Positions 48,961-62,013 of a stretch of DNA of 64,000 nt are shown piece by piece. The stretch's first letter is position 1. Every line of letters starts with the position of its first letter. The notes under the pieces are model-generated. The model made no database searches and was not told where the DNA came from. It saw nothing but the letters and a program-made list of their open reading frames with translations. Source of the stretch: Euonymus europaeus. Its lineage: Eukaryota; Streptophyta; Magnoliopsida; Celastrales; Celastraceae. Location of the stretch: NCBI GenBank assembly GCA_963580455.1, contig OY756971.1, positions 10,935,001-10,999,000 of the forward strand, written 5' to 3'. The position numbers were made by a program, and so were the translations under genes.

Positions 48961-49121
48961 ATGTCAAAACACCAACTTTCTATGAGAAATGGGCAAAATT
49001 GTTAAAAGCTCCTCTATAGAGAGAGTTGAGCAACTTCGAACCAGAAAAGTTGCTCGGTGTACACTTTTTAATGTTCTTCTATGTCAAATTTTACAAGTAT
49101 AAGCTTCCTTAGATTATTTCG
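48961..49121. repeat. Chimeric monomer, m7 left part joined to m3 right part
   Basis: It begins ATGTCAAAACACC and AAATGGGCAAAATTG (m7 form). After the shared CTCTATAGAGAGAGTTGAGCA it reads ACTTCGAACCAG, TTTAATGTTC and TTCCTTAGATT (m3 form). It marks the right edge of the 13-mer run. Confidence 0.75.
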
Positions 49122-49349
49122 ATGCCAAAACACCAACTTTCTATGACCAATGGACAAAATTGTTAAAAGCTCCTCCATAGAGAGAGTTGAGCAACTTCGG
49201 ACCATCAAAGTTTCTCGGTGTAGACTTTTTATTGTGCTTCTATGTCAAATTTTACGAGTATAAGCTTCCAAGATTATTTCGATGCCAAAACACCAACTTT
49301 CTATGACAAATGGACAATGCCGTTAAAAGCACCTCCGTAAAGAGAGTTG

Positions 49350-52300
49350 AGCAAGTTCAGACCATCAAAGTTGCTTGGTGACACTTTGTATTGTTTTTCT
49401 ATGTCAAATTTTATGAGTATAAGCTTCCTAGATTATTTCGATGTCAAAACACCAACTTTCTATGAGAAATGGACAAAATTGTTAAAAGATCCTCTATAGA
49501 GAGAGTTGAGCATTTTCGAACCATCAAAGTTGCTCGGTGAAACTTTTTACTGTGCTTCTATGTCAAATTTTACGAGTATAAGCTTCCTAGATTATTCGAT
49601 GCAAAAACCCCAACTTTCTATGAGAAATAGACAAAATTGTTAAAAGCTCCTCTATAGAGAGAGTTGAGCAACTTCAAACCAGAAAAGTTGCTCAGTGTAC
49701 ATTTTTTAATGTTCTTCTATGTCAAATTTTACAAGTATAAGCTTCCTTAGATTATTTCGATGCCAAAACACCAACTTTCTATGACCAATGGACAAAATTG
49801 TTAAAAGCTCCTCCATAGAGATAGTTGAGCAACTTCGGACCATCAAAGTTGCTTGGTGTACACTTTGTATTGTTTTTCTATGTCAAATTTTATGAGTATA
49901 AGCTTCCTAGATTATTTCGATGTCAAAACACCAACTTTCTATGAGAAATAGGCAAAATTGTTAAAAGCTCCTCTATAGAGAGAGTTGAGCATTTTCGAAC
50001 CATCAAAGTTGCTCGGTGAAACGTTTTACTGTGTTTCTATGTCAAATTTTACGAGTATAAGCTCCCTAGATTATTTCGATGCAAAAACCCCAACTTTCTA
50101 TGAGAAATCGACAAAATTGTTAAAAGCTCCTCCGTAGAGAGAGTTGAGCAACTTCGAACCAGAAAAGTTGTTCGGTATACACTTTTTAATGTTCTTCTAT
50201 GTCAAATTTTATGAGTATAAGCTTCAAAGATTATTTTGATGCCAAAACACCAACTTTCTATGACAAATGGGCAAAACCGTTCAAAGCTCCTCCATAGAGA
50301 GAGTTGAGCAACTTCCCACCAGCAAAGTTCCTCGGTGTACAGTTTTTATTGTTCTTTTATGCTAAATTTTACGAGTAAAAGCTTCAAGATTATTTAATTG
50401 CCAAAACAACAACTTTCTATGAGAAATGGAAAAAGCCATTAAAAGCTCCTCCATAGAGAGAGTTGAGCAAGTTCAGACCATCAAAGTTGCTTGGTGACAC
50501 TTTGTATTGTTTTTCTATGTCAAATTTTATGAGTATAAGCTTCCTAGATTATTTCGATGTCAAAACACCAACTTTCTATGAGAAATGGACAAAATTGTTA
50601 AAAGCTCCTCTATAGAGAGAGTTGAGCATTTTCGAACCATCAAAGTTGCTCGGTGAAACTTTTTACTGTGCTTCTATGTCAAATTTTACGAGTATAAGCT
50701 TCCTAGATTATTCGATGCAAAAACTCCAACTTTCTATGATAAATGGACAAAATTGTTAAAAGCTCCTCTATAGAGAGAGTTGAGCAACTTCGAGCCAGAA
50801 AAGTTGCTCGGTGTACACTTTTTAATGTTCTTCTATGTCAAATTTTACAAGTAAAAGCTTTCTTAGATTATTTTGATGCCAAAACACCAACTTTCTATGA
50901 CCAATGGACAAAATTGTTAAAAGCTCCTCCATAGAGAGAGTTGAGCAACTTCCCACCAGCAAAGTTTCTCGGTGTACACTTTTTATTGTTCTTTTATGCT
51001 AAATTTTACGAGTAAAAGCTTCAAGATTATTTATTTGCCAAAACACCAACTTTCTATGAGAAATGGAAAAAGCCATTAAAAGCTCCTCCATAGAGAGAGT
51101 TGAGCAAGTTCAGACCATCAAAGTTGCTTGGTGACACTTTGTATTGTTTTTCTATGTCAAATTTTATGAGTATAAGCTTCCTAGATTATTTCGATGTCAA
51201 AACACCAATTTTCTATGAGAAATGGACAAAATTGTTAAAAGCTCCTCTATAGAGAGAGTTGAGCATTTTCGAACCATCAAAGTTGCTCGGTGAAACTTTT
51301 TACTGTGTTTCTATGTCACATTTTACGAGTATAAGCTCCCTAGATTATTTCGATGCAAAAACCCCAACTTTCTATGAGAAATCGACAAAATTGTTAAAAG
51401 CTCCTCCGTAGAGAGAGTTGAGCAACTTCGAACCAGAAAAGTTGTTCGGTATACACTTTTTAATGTTCTTCTATGTCAAATTTTATGAGTATAAGCTTCA
51501 AAGATTATTTTGATGCCAAAACACCAACTTTCTATGACAAATGGGCAAAACCGTTCAAAGCTCCTCCACAGAGAGAGTTGAGCAACTTCCCACCAGCAAA
51601 GTTTCTCGGTGTACAGTTTTTATTGTTCTTTTATGCTAAATTTTACGAGTAAAATCTTCAAGATTATTTAATTGCCAAAACACCAACTTTCTATGAGAAA
51701 TGGAAAAAGCCATTAAAAGCTCCTCCATAGAGAGAGTTGAGCAAGTTCAGACCATCAAAGTTGCTTGGTGACACTTTGTATTGTTTTTCTATTTCAAATT
51801 TTATGAGTATAAGCTTCCTAGATTATTTCGATGTCAAAACACCAACTTTCTATGAGAAATGGACAAAATTGTTAAAAGCTCCTCTATAGAGAGAGTTGAG
51901 CATTTTCGAACCATCAAAGTTGCTCGGTGAAACTTTTTACTGTGCTTCTATGTCAAATTTTACGAGTATAAGCTTCCTAGATTATTCGATGCAAAAACCC
52001 CAACTTTCTATGAGAAATAGACAAAATTGTTAAAAGCTCCTCTATAGAGAGAGTTGAGCAACTTCGAAATAGAAAAGTTGCTCGGTGTACATTTTTTAAT
52101 GTTCTTCTATGTCAAATTTTACAAGTATAAGCTTCCTTAGATTATTTCGATGCCAAAACACCAACTTTCTATGACCAATGGACAAAATTGTTAAAAGCTC
52201 CTCCATAGAGAGAGTTGAGCAACTTCGGACCATCAAAGTTGCTTGGTGTACACTTTGTATTGTTTTTCTATGTCAAATTTTATGAGTATAAGCTTCCTAG

Positions 52301-53880
52301 ATTATTTCGATGCCAAAACACGAACTTTCTATGAGAAATGGACAAAACCGTTAAAAGCTCCTCCATAGAGAGAGTTGAGCAACTTCGGACCGTCAAATAT
52401 GCTCTGTGTACAACTTTTATTGTTCTTTTATGCTAAATTTTACGAGTAAATGCTTCAAGATTATTTAATTGCCAAACACCAACTTTCTATGAGAAACGGA
52501 AAAAGCCATTAAAAGCTCATCCATAGAGAGAGTTGAACAACTTCGAACCAGAAAAGTTGCTCGGTGTACATTTTTTAATGTTCTTCTATGTCAAATTTTA
52601 CAAGTATAAGCTTCCTTAGATTCTTTCGATGCCAAAACACCAACTTTCTATGACCAATGGACAAAATTGTCAAAAGCTCCTCCATAGAGAGAGTTGAGCA
52701 TTTTCGAACCATCAAAGTTGCTCGGTGAAACTTTTTACTGTGTTTCTATGTCAAATTTTACGAGTATAAGCTCCCTAGATTATTTCGATGCAAAAACCCC
52801 AACTTTCTATGAGAAATGGACAAAATTGTTAAAAGCTCCTCCGTAGAGAGAGTTGAGCAACTTCGAACCAGAAAAGTTGTTCGGTATACACTTTTTAATG
52901 TTCTTCTATGTCAAATTTTATGAGTATAAGCTTCAAAGATTATTTCGATGCCAAAACACCAACTTTCTATGACAAATGGGCAAAACCGTTCAAAGCTCCT
53001 CCATAGAGAGAGTTGAGCAACTTCCCACCAGAAAAGTTCCTCGGTGTACAGTTTTTATTGTTCATTTATGCTAAATTTTACGAATAAAAGCTTCAAGATT
53101 ATTTAATTGCCAAAACAACAACTTTCTATGAGAAATGGAAAAAGGCATTAAAAGCTCCTACATAGAGAGAGTTGAGCATGTTCAGACCATCAAAGTTGCT
53201 TGGTGTACACTTTGTATTGTTTTTCTATGTCAAATTTTATGAGTATAGCTTCCTAGATTATTTCGATGTCAAAACACCAACTTTCTATGAGAAATGGACA
53301 AAATTGTTAAAAGCTCCTCTATAGAGAGAGTTGAGCATTTTCGAACCATCAAAGTTGCTCGGTGAAACTTTTTACTGTGCTTCTATGTCAAATTTTACGA
53401 GTATAAGCTTCCTAGATTATTCGATTCAAAAACCCCAACATTCTATGATAAATGGACAAAATTGTTAAAAGCTCCTCTATAGAGAGAGTTGAGCAACTTC
53501 GAACCAGAAAAGTTGCTCGGTGTACACTTTTTAATGTTCTTCTATGTCAAATTTTACAAGTATAAGCTTCCTTAGATTATTTTGATGCCAAAACACCAAC
53601 TTTCTATGATCAATGGACAAAATTGTTAAAAGCGCCTCCATAAAGAGAGTTGAGCAACTTCGGACCATCAAAGTTGCTCGGTGTAGACTTTTTATTGTGC
53701 TTCTATGTCAAATTTTACGAGTATAAGCTTCCAAGATTATTTCGATGCCAAAACACCAACTTTCTATGACAAATGGACAATGCCGTTAAAAGCACCTCCA
53801 TAAAGAGAGTTGAGCAAGTTCGGACCATCAAAGTTGCTCGGTGTACACGTTTTATTGTTTTTCTATGTCAAATTTTACGA
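49350..53880. repeat. Second-dialect block, copy 3 (offset 33,162 bp)
   Basis: About 4.5 kb matching 16.19-20.72 kb. Landmarks at the same offset are AAAAGAT (49,484 and 16,322) and CGAGCCAG (50,791 and 17,629). Private changes include AAGTAAAAGCTTTC near 50,850, GATTCAAAAACC near 53,422 and AAAAGCGCC near 53,629. Homology ends near 53,880, where this copy reads ATTGCCAAAACACCAATTTTC. Confidence 0.75.
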
Positions 53881-55498
53881 GTAAAAGCTTCAAGATTATT
53901 TAATTGCCAAAACACCAATTTTCTATGAGAAATGGAAAAAGCCATTAAAAGCTCCTCCGTAGAGAGAGTTGAGCAAGTTCAGACCATCAAAGTTGCTTGG
54001 TGACACTTTGTATTGTTTTTCTATGTCAAATTTTTTGAGTATAAGCTTCCTAGATTATTTCGATGCCAAAACACCAACTTTCTATGAGAAATGGACAAAA
54101 CCGTTAAAAGCTCCTCCATAGAGAGAGTTGAGTAACTTCGGACCGTCAAAGATGCTCTGTGTACAACTTTTATTGTTCTTTTATGCTAAATTTTACGAGT
54201 AAAAGCTTCAAGATTATTTAATTGCCAAAACAACAACTTTCTATGAGAAATGGAAAAAGCCATTAAAAGCTCCTCCATAGAGAGAGTTGAGCAAGTTCAG
54301 ACCATCAAAGTTGCTTGGTGTACACTTTGTATTGTTTTTCTATGTCAAATTTTATGAGTATAAGCTTCCAAGATTATTTCGATGTCAAAACACCAACTTT
54401 ATATGAGAAATGGACAAAATTGTTAAAAGCTCCTCTATAGAGAGAGTTGAGCATTTTCGAACCATCAAAGTTGCTCGGTGAAACTTTTTACTGTGCTTCT
54501 ATGTCAAATTTTACGAGTATAAGCTTCCTAGATTATTCGATGCAAAAACCCCAACTTTGTATGAGAAATGGACAAAATTGTTAAAAGCTCCTCTATAGAG
54601 AGAGTTGAGCAACTTCGAACCAGAAAAGTTGCTCGGTGTACACTTTTTAATATTCTTCTATGTCAAATTTTACAAGTATAAGCTTCCTTAGATTATTTCG
54701 ATGCCAAAACACCAACTTTCTATGACCAATGGACAAAATTGTTAAAAGCTCCTCCATAGAGAGAGTTGAGCAACTTCGGACCATCAAAGTTGCTCGGTGT
54801 AGACTTTTTATTGTGCTTCTATGTCAAATTTTACGAGTATAAGCTTCCAAGATTATTTCGATGCCAAAACACCAACTTTCTATGACAAATGGGCAAAACC
54901 GTTCAAAGCTCCTCCATAGAGAGAGTTGAGCAACTTCCCACCAGCAATATTCCTCGGTGTACACTTTTTATTGTTCTTCTATATCAAATTTTACGAGTAT
55001 AAGCTTCCAAGATTACTTCGATGCAAAACACCAACATGCTATGACAAATGGACAAAATCGTTAAAAGCTCCTCCATAGAGAGAGTTAATCAACTTCGGAC
55101 GATCAAAGTTGCTCGGTGTACACCTTTTAATGTTCTTCTATGTCAAATTTTATGAGTATATGCTTCCTAGATTATTTCGATTAAAAAACCCCAACTTTCT
55201 ATGAGAAATGGATAAAATTGTTAAAAGCTCCTCTATAGAGAGAGTTGAGCATTTTCGAACCAGCAAAGTTGCTCGGTGAAACTTTTTATTGTGCTTCTAT
55301 GTCAAATTTTACGAGTATAAGCTTCATAGATTATTTCGATGCCAAAACACCGACTTTCTATGACAAATAGACAAAACCGTTAAAAGCTCCTCCATAGAGA
55401 GAGTTGATCAACTTCGGACCAGAAAAATTGCTCGGTGTACACTTTTTACTGTTCTTCTATGTCAAATTTTACAAGTATAAGCTTCCTAGATTATTTTG

Positions 55499-57422
55499 AT
55501 GCGAAAACACCAACTTTTTCGACAAATGGACAAAACCGTTAAAAGCTCCTCCATAGAGAGAGTTGAGCAACTTCGGACCGTCAAAGATGCTATGTGTACA
55601 ACTTTTATTGTTCTTTTATGCCAAATTTTACGAGTATAAGCTTCAAGATTATTTAATTGCCAAAACACCAACTTTCTATGAGAAATGGACAAAGCCGTAA
55701 AAAGCTCATCCATTGAGAGAGTTGAGCTACTTCGGACCATCAAAGTTGCTCAGTGTACACTTTTTAATGTTCGTTTATGTCAAATTTTACGAGTATAAGC
55801 TTCCTGGATTATTTCGATGCCAAAACACCAACTTTCTATGACAAAGGGACAAAATTGTTAAAAGCTCCTCTATAGAGAGAGTTGAGCAACTTCGAACCAG
55901 AAAAGTTGCTCGGTGTACACTTTTTAATGTTCTTCTATGTCAAATTTTACAAGTATAAGCTTCCTTAGATTATTTCGATGCCAAAACACCAACTTTCTAT
56001 GACCAATGGACAAAATTGTTAAAAGCTCCTCCATAGAGAGAGTTGAGCTACTTCGGACCATCAAAGTTGCTCGGTGTAGACTTTTTATTGTGCTTCTATG
56101 TCAAATTTTACGAGTATAAGCTTCCAAGATTATTTCGATGCCAAAACACCAAATTTCTATGACAAATGGACAATGCCGTTAAAAGCACCTCCATAAAGAG
56201 AGTTGAGCAAGTTCGGACCATCAAAGTTGCTCGGTGTACACGTTTTATTGTTTTTCTATGTCAAATTTTACGAGTAAAAGCTTCAAGATTATTTAATTGC
56301 CAAAACACCAACTTTCTATGAGAAATGGAAAAAGCCATTAAAAGCTCCTCCATAGAGAGAGTTGAGCAAGTTCAGACCATCAAAGTTGCTTGGTGTACAC
56401 TTTGTATTGTTTTTCTATGTCAAATTTTATGAGTATAAGCTTCCTAGATTATTTCGATGTCAAAACACCAACTTTCTATGAGAAATGGGCAAAATTGTTA
56501 AAAGCTCCTCTATAGAGAGAGTTGAGCATTTTCGAACCATCAAAGTTGCTCGGTGAAACTTTTTACTGTGTTTCTATGTCAAATTTTACGAGTATAAGCT
56601 TCCTAGATTATTTCGATGCAAAAAATCCAACTTTCTATGAGAAATGGACAAAATTGTTAAAAGCTCCTCCGTAGAGAGAGTTGAGCAACTTCGAACCAGA
56701 AAAGTTGTTCGGTGTACACTTTTTAATGTTCTTCTATGTCAAATTTTATGAGTATAAGCTTCAAAGATTATTTCGATGCCAAAACAACAACTTTCTATGA
56801 CAAATGGGCAAAACCGTTCAAAGCTCCTCCATAGAGAGAGTTGAGCAACTTCCCACCAGCAAAGTTCCTCGGTGTACACTTTTTATTGTTCTTCTATATC
56901 AAATTTTACGAGTATAAGCTTCCAAGATTACTTCGATGCAAAACACCAACATGCTATGACAAATGGACAAAATCGTTAAAAGCTCCTCCATAGAGAGAGT
57001 TAATCAACTTCGGACGATCAAAGTTGCTCGGTGTACACCTTTTAATGTTCTTCTATGTCAAATTTTACGAGTATATGCTTCCTAGATTATTTCGATTAAA
57101 AAACCTTAACTTTCTATGAGAAATGGACAAAATTGTTAAAAGCTCCTCTATAGAGAGAGTTGAGCATTTTCGAACCAGCAAAGTTGCTCGGTGAAACTTT
57201 TTATTGTGCTTCTATGTCAAATTTTACGAGTATAAGCTTCATAGATTATTTCGATGCCAAAACACCGACTTTCTATGACAAATGGACAAAACCGTTAAAA
57301 GCTCCTCCATAGAGAGAGTTGATCAACTTCGGACCAGAAAAATTGCTCGGTGTACACTTTTTATTGTTCTTCTATGTCAAATTTTACAAGTATAAGCTTC
57401 CTAGATTATTTAGATGCGAAAA
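55499..57422. repeat. 12-mer HOR unit (lacks m9)
   Basis: 1,924 bp, the same order as the units at 8,781 and 32,541. The m1 here has ACTTTTTCGAC in place of ACTTTTATGAC. Its downstream part is included in the 3,032 bp tandem duplication. Confidence 0.8.
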
Positions 57423-58981
57423 CACGAACTTTTATGACAAATGGACAAAACCGTTAAAAGCTCTTCCATAGAGAGAGTTGAGCAACTTCGGAACGTCAAA
57501 GATGCTATGTGTACAACTTTTATTGTTCTTTTATGCCAAATTTTACGAGCATAAGCTTCAAGATTATTTAATTGCCAAAACACCAACTTTCTATGAGAAA
57601 TGGACAAACCCGTAAAAAGCTCATCCATTGAGAGAGTTGAGCTACTTCGGACGATCAAAGTTGCTCGGTGTACACTTTTTAATGTTCGTTTATGTCAAAT
57701 TTTACGAGTATAAGCTTCCTGGATTATTTCGATGCCAAAACACCAACTTTCTATGACAAATGGACAAAATTGTTAAAAGCTCCTCTATAGAGAGAGTTGA
57801 GCAACTTCGAACCAGAAAAGTTGCTCGGTGTACACTTTTTAATGTGCTTCTATGTCAAATTTTACAAGTATAAGCTTCCTTAGATTATTTCGATGCCAAA
57901 ACACCAACTTTCTATGACCAATGGACAAAATTGTTAAAAGCTCCTCCATAGAGAGAGTTGAGCAAGTTCAGACCATCAAAGTTGCTTGGTGCACACTTTG
58001 TATTGTTTTTCTATGTCAAATTTTATGAGTATAAGCTTCCTAGATTATTTCGATGTCAAAACACCAACTTTCTATGAGAAATGGGCAAAATTGTTAAAAG
58101 CTCCTCTATAGAGAGAGTTGAGCATTTTCGAACCATCAAAGTTGCTCGGTGAAACTTTTTACTGTGTTTCTATGTCAAATTTTACTAGTATAAGCTCCCT
58201 AGATTATTTCGATGCAAAAACTCCAACTTTCTATGAGAAATGGACAAAATTGTTAAAAGCTCCTCCGTAGAGAGAGTTGAGCAACTTCGAACCAGAAAAG
58301 TTGTTCGGTATACACTTTTTAATGTTCTTCTATGTCAAATTTTATGAGTATAAGCTTCAAAGATTATTTCGATGCCAAAAATCCAACTTTCTATGACAAA
58401 TGGTCAAAACCTTTCAAAGCTCCTCCATAGAGAGAGTTGAGCAACTTCCCACCAGCAAAGTTCCTCCGTGTACACTTTTTATTGTTCTTTTATGCTAAAT
58501 TTTACGAGTAAAAGCTTCAAGATTATTTAATTGCCAAAACACCAACTTTCTATGAGAAATGGAAAAAGCCATTAAAAGCTCCTCCATAGAGAGAGTTGAG
58601 CAAGTTCAGACCATCAAAGTTGCTTGGTGACACTTTGTATTGTTTTTCTATGTTAAATTTTATGAGTATAAGCTTCCTAGATTATTTCGATGTCAAAACA
58701 CCAACTTTCTATGAGAAATGGACAAAATTGTTAAAAGATCCTCTATAGAGAGAGTTGAGCATTTTCGAACCATCAAAGTTGCTCGGCGAAACTTTTTACT
58801 GTGCTTCTATGTCAAATTTTACGAGTATAAGTTTCCTAGATTATTCGATGCAAAAACCCCAACTTTCTATGAGAAATAGACAAAATTGTTAAAAAGCTCC
58901 TCTATAGAGAGAGTTGAGCAACTTCGAACCAGAAAAGTTGCTCGGTGTACATTTTTTAATGTTCTTCTATGTCAAATTTTA
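55950..58981. repeat. 3,032 bp tandem duplication, first copy (19 monomers)
   Basis: Repeated immediately downstream at exactly 3,032 bp. Rare variants found only in these two copies include CAAAAAATCC (56,619 and 59,651), AAAACCTTAAC (57,101 and 60,134), GGAACGTC (57,490 and 60,522), ACGAGCATAAGC, AACCCGTAAAAAG, GGTGCACAC, TATGTTAAATTT and AAGTTTCC. The left breakpoint lies between 55,921 and 56,041. Confidence 0.88.
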
Positions 58982-61900
58982 CAAGTATAAGCTTCCTTAG
59001 ATTATTTCGATGCCAAAACACCAACTTTCTATGACCAATGGACAAAATTGTTAAAAGCTCCTCCATAGAGAGAGTTGAGCTACTTCGGACCATCAAAGTT
59101 GCTCGGTGTAGACTTTTTATTGTGCTTCTATGTCAAATTTTACGAGTATAAGCTTCCAAGATTATTTCGATGCCAAAACACCAAATTTCTATGACAAATG
59201 GACAATGCCGTTAAAAGCACCTCCATAAAGAGAGTTGAGCAAGTTCGGACCATCAAAGTTGCTCGGTGTACACGTTTTATTGTTTTTCTATGTCAAATTT
59301 TACGAGTAAAAGCTTCAAGATTATTTAATTGCCAAAACACCAACTTTCTATGAGAAATGGAAAAAGCCATTAAAAGCTCCTCCATAGAGAGAGTTGAGCA
59401 AGTTCAGACCATCAAAGTTGCTTGGTGTACACTTTGTATTGTTTTTCTATGTCAAATTTTATGAGTATAAGCTTCCTAGATTATTTCGATGTCAAAACAC
59501 CAACTTTCTATGAGAAATGGGCAAAATTGTTAAAAGCTCCTCTATAGAGAGAGTTGAGCATTTTCGAACCATCAAAGTTGCTCGGTGAAACTTTTTACTG
59601 TGTTTCTATGTCAAATTTTACGAGTATAAGCTTCCTAGATTATTTCGATGCAAAAAATCCAACTTTCTATGAGAAATGGACAAAATTGTTAAAAGCTCCT
59701 CCGTAGAGAGAGTTAAGCAACTTCGAACCAGAAAAGTTGTTCGGTGTACACTTTTTAATGTTCTTCTATGTCAAATTTTATGAGTATAAGCTTCAAAGAT
59801 TATTTCGATGCCAAAACAACAACTTTCTATGACAAATGGGCAAAACCGTTCAAAGCTCCTCCATAGAGAGAGTTGAGCAACTTCCCACCAGCAAAGTTCC
59901 TCGGTGTACACTTTTTATTGTTCTTCTATATCAAATTTTACGAGTATAAGCTTCCAAGATTACTTCGATGCAAAACACCAACATGCTATGACAAATGGAC
60001 AAAATCGTTAAAAGCTCCTCCATAGAGAGAGTTAATCAACTTCGGACGATCAAAGTTGCTCGGTGTACACCTTTTAATGTTCTTCTATGTCAAATTTTAC
60101 GAGTATATGCTTCCTAGATTGTTTCGATTAAAAAACCTTAACTTTCTATGAGAAATGGACAAAATTGTTAAAAGCTCCTCTATAGAGAGAGTTGAGCATT
60201 TTCGAACCAGCAAAGTTGCTCGGTGAAACTTTTTATTGTGCTTCTATGTCAAATTTTACGAGTATAAGCTTCATAGATTATTTCGATGCCAAAACACCGA
60301 CTTTCTATGACAAATGGACAAAACCGTTAAAAGCTCCTCCATAGAGAGAGTTGATCAACTTCGGACCAGAAAAATTGCTCGGTGTACACTTTTTATTGTT
60401 CTTCTATGTCAAATTTTACAAGTATAAGCTTCCTAGATTATTTAGATGCGAAAACACGAACTTTTATGACAAATGGACAAAACCGTTAAAAGCTCTTCCA
60501 TAGAGAGAGTTGAGCAACTTCGGAACGTCAAAGATGCTATGTGTACAACTTTTATTGTTCTTTTATGCCAAATTTTACGAGCATAAGCTTCAAGATTATT
60601 TAATTGCCAAAACACCAACTTTCTATGAGAAATGGACAAACCCGTAAAAAGCTCATCCATTGAGAGAGTTGAGCTACTTCGGACGATCAAAGTTGCTCGG
60701 TGTACACTTTTTAATGTTCGTTTATGTCAAATTTTACGAGTATAAGCTTCCTGGATTATTTCGATGCCAAAACACCAACTTTCTATGACAAATGGACAAA
60801 ATTGTTAAAAGCTCCTCTATAGAGAGAGTTGAGCAACTTCGAACCAGAAAAGTTGCTCGGTGTACACTTTTTAATGTGCTTCTATGTCAAATTTTACAAG
60901 TATAAGCTTCCTTAGATTATTTCGATGCCAAAACACCAACTTTCTATGACCAATGGACAAAATTGTTAAAAGCTCCTCCATAGAGAGAGTTGAGCAAGTT
61001 CAGACCATCAAAGTTGCTTGGTGCACACTTTGTATTGTTTTTCTATGTCAAATTTTATGAGTATAAGCTTCCTAGATTATTTCGATGTCAAAACACCAAC
61101 TTTCTATGAGAAATGGGCAAAATTGTTAAAAGCTCCTCTATAGAGAGAGTTGAGCATTTTCGAACCATCAAAGTTGCTCGGTGAAACTTTTTACTGTGTT
61201 TCTATGTCAAATTTTACTAGTATAAGCTCCCTAGATTATTTCGATGCAAAAACTCCAACTTTCTATGAGAAATGGACAAAATTGTTAAAAGCTCCTCCGT
61301 AGAGAGAGTTGAGCAACTTCGAACCAGAAAAGTTGTTCGGTATACACTTTTTAATGTTCTTCTATGTCAAATTTTATGAGTATAAGCTTCAAAGATTATT
61401 TCGATGCCAAAACACCAACTTTCTATGACAAATGGTCAAAACCTTTCAAAGCTCCTCCATAGAGAGAGTTGAGCAACTTCCCACCAGCAAAGTTCCTCCG
61501 TGTACACTTTTTATTGTTCTTTTATGCTAAATTTTACGAGTAAAAGCTTCAAGATTATTTAATTGCCAAAATACCAACTTTCTATGAGAAATGGAAAAAG
61601 CCATTAAAAGCTCCTCCATAGAGAGAGTTGAGCAAGTTCAGACCATCAAAGTTGCTTGGTGACACTTTGTATTGTTTTTCTATGTTAAATTTTATGAGTA
61701 TAAGCTTCCTAGATTATTTCGATGTCAAAACACCAACTTTCTATGAGAAATGGACAAAATTGTTAAAAGATCCCCTATAGAGAGAGTTGAGCATTTTCGA
61801 ACCATCAAAGTTGCTCGGCGAAACTTTTTACTGTGCTTCTATGTCAAATTTTACGAGTATAAGTTTCCTAGATTATTCGATGCAAAAACCCCAACTTTCT

Positions 61901-62013
61901 ATGAGAAATAGACAAAATTGTTAAAAGCTCCTCTATAGAGAGAGTTGAGCAACTTCGAACCAGAAAAGTTGCTCGGTGTACATTTTTTAATGTTCTTCTA
62001 TGTCAAATTTTAC
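58982..62013. repeat. 3,032 bp tandem duplication, second copy
   Basis: I found only a handful of differences from the first copy over 3 kb: GAGTTAAGC (59,711), GATTGTTTCG (60,118), AAAATACC (61,568), GATCCCCTATAG (61,769), CAAAACACC near 61,409 where copy 1 has CAAAAATCC, and AAAAGC near 61,922 where copy 1 has AAAAAGC. Homology ends near 62,100, where GAGATAGTTGAGC replaces GAGAGAGTTGAGC. The youngest duplication in the window. Confidence 0.88.
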
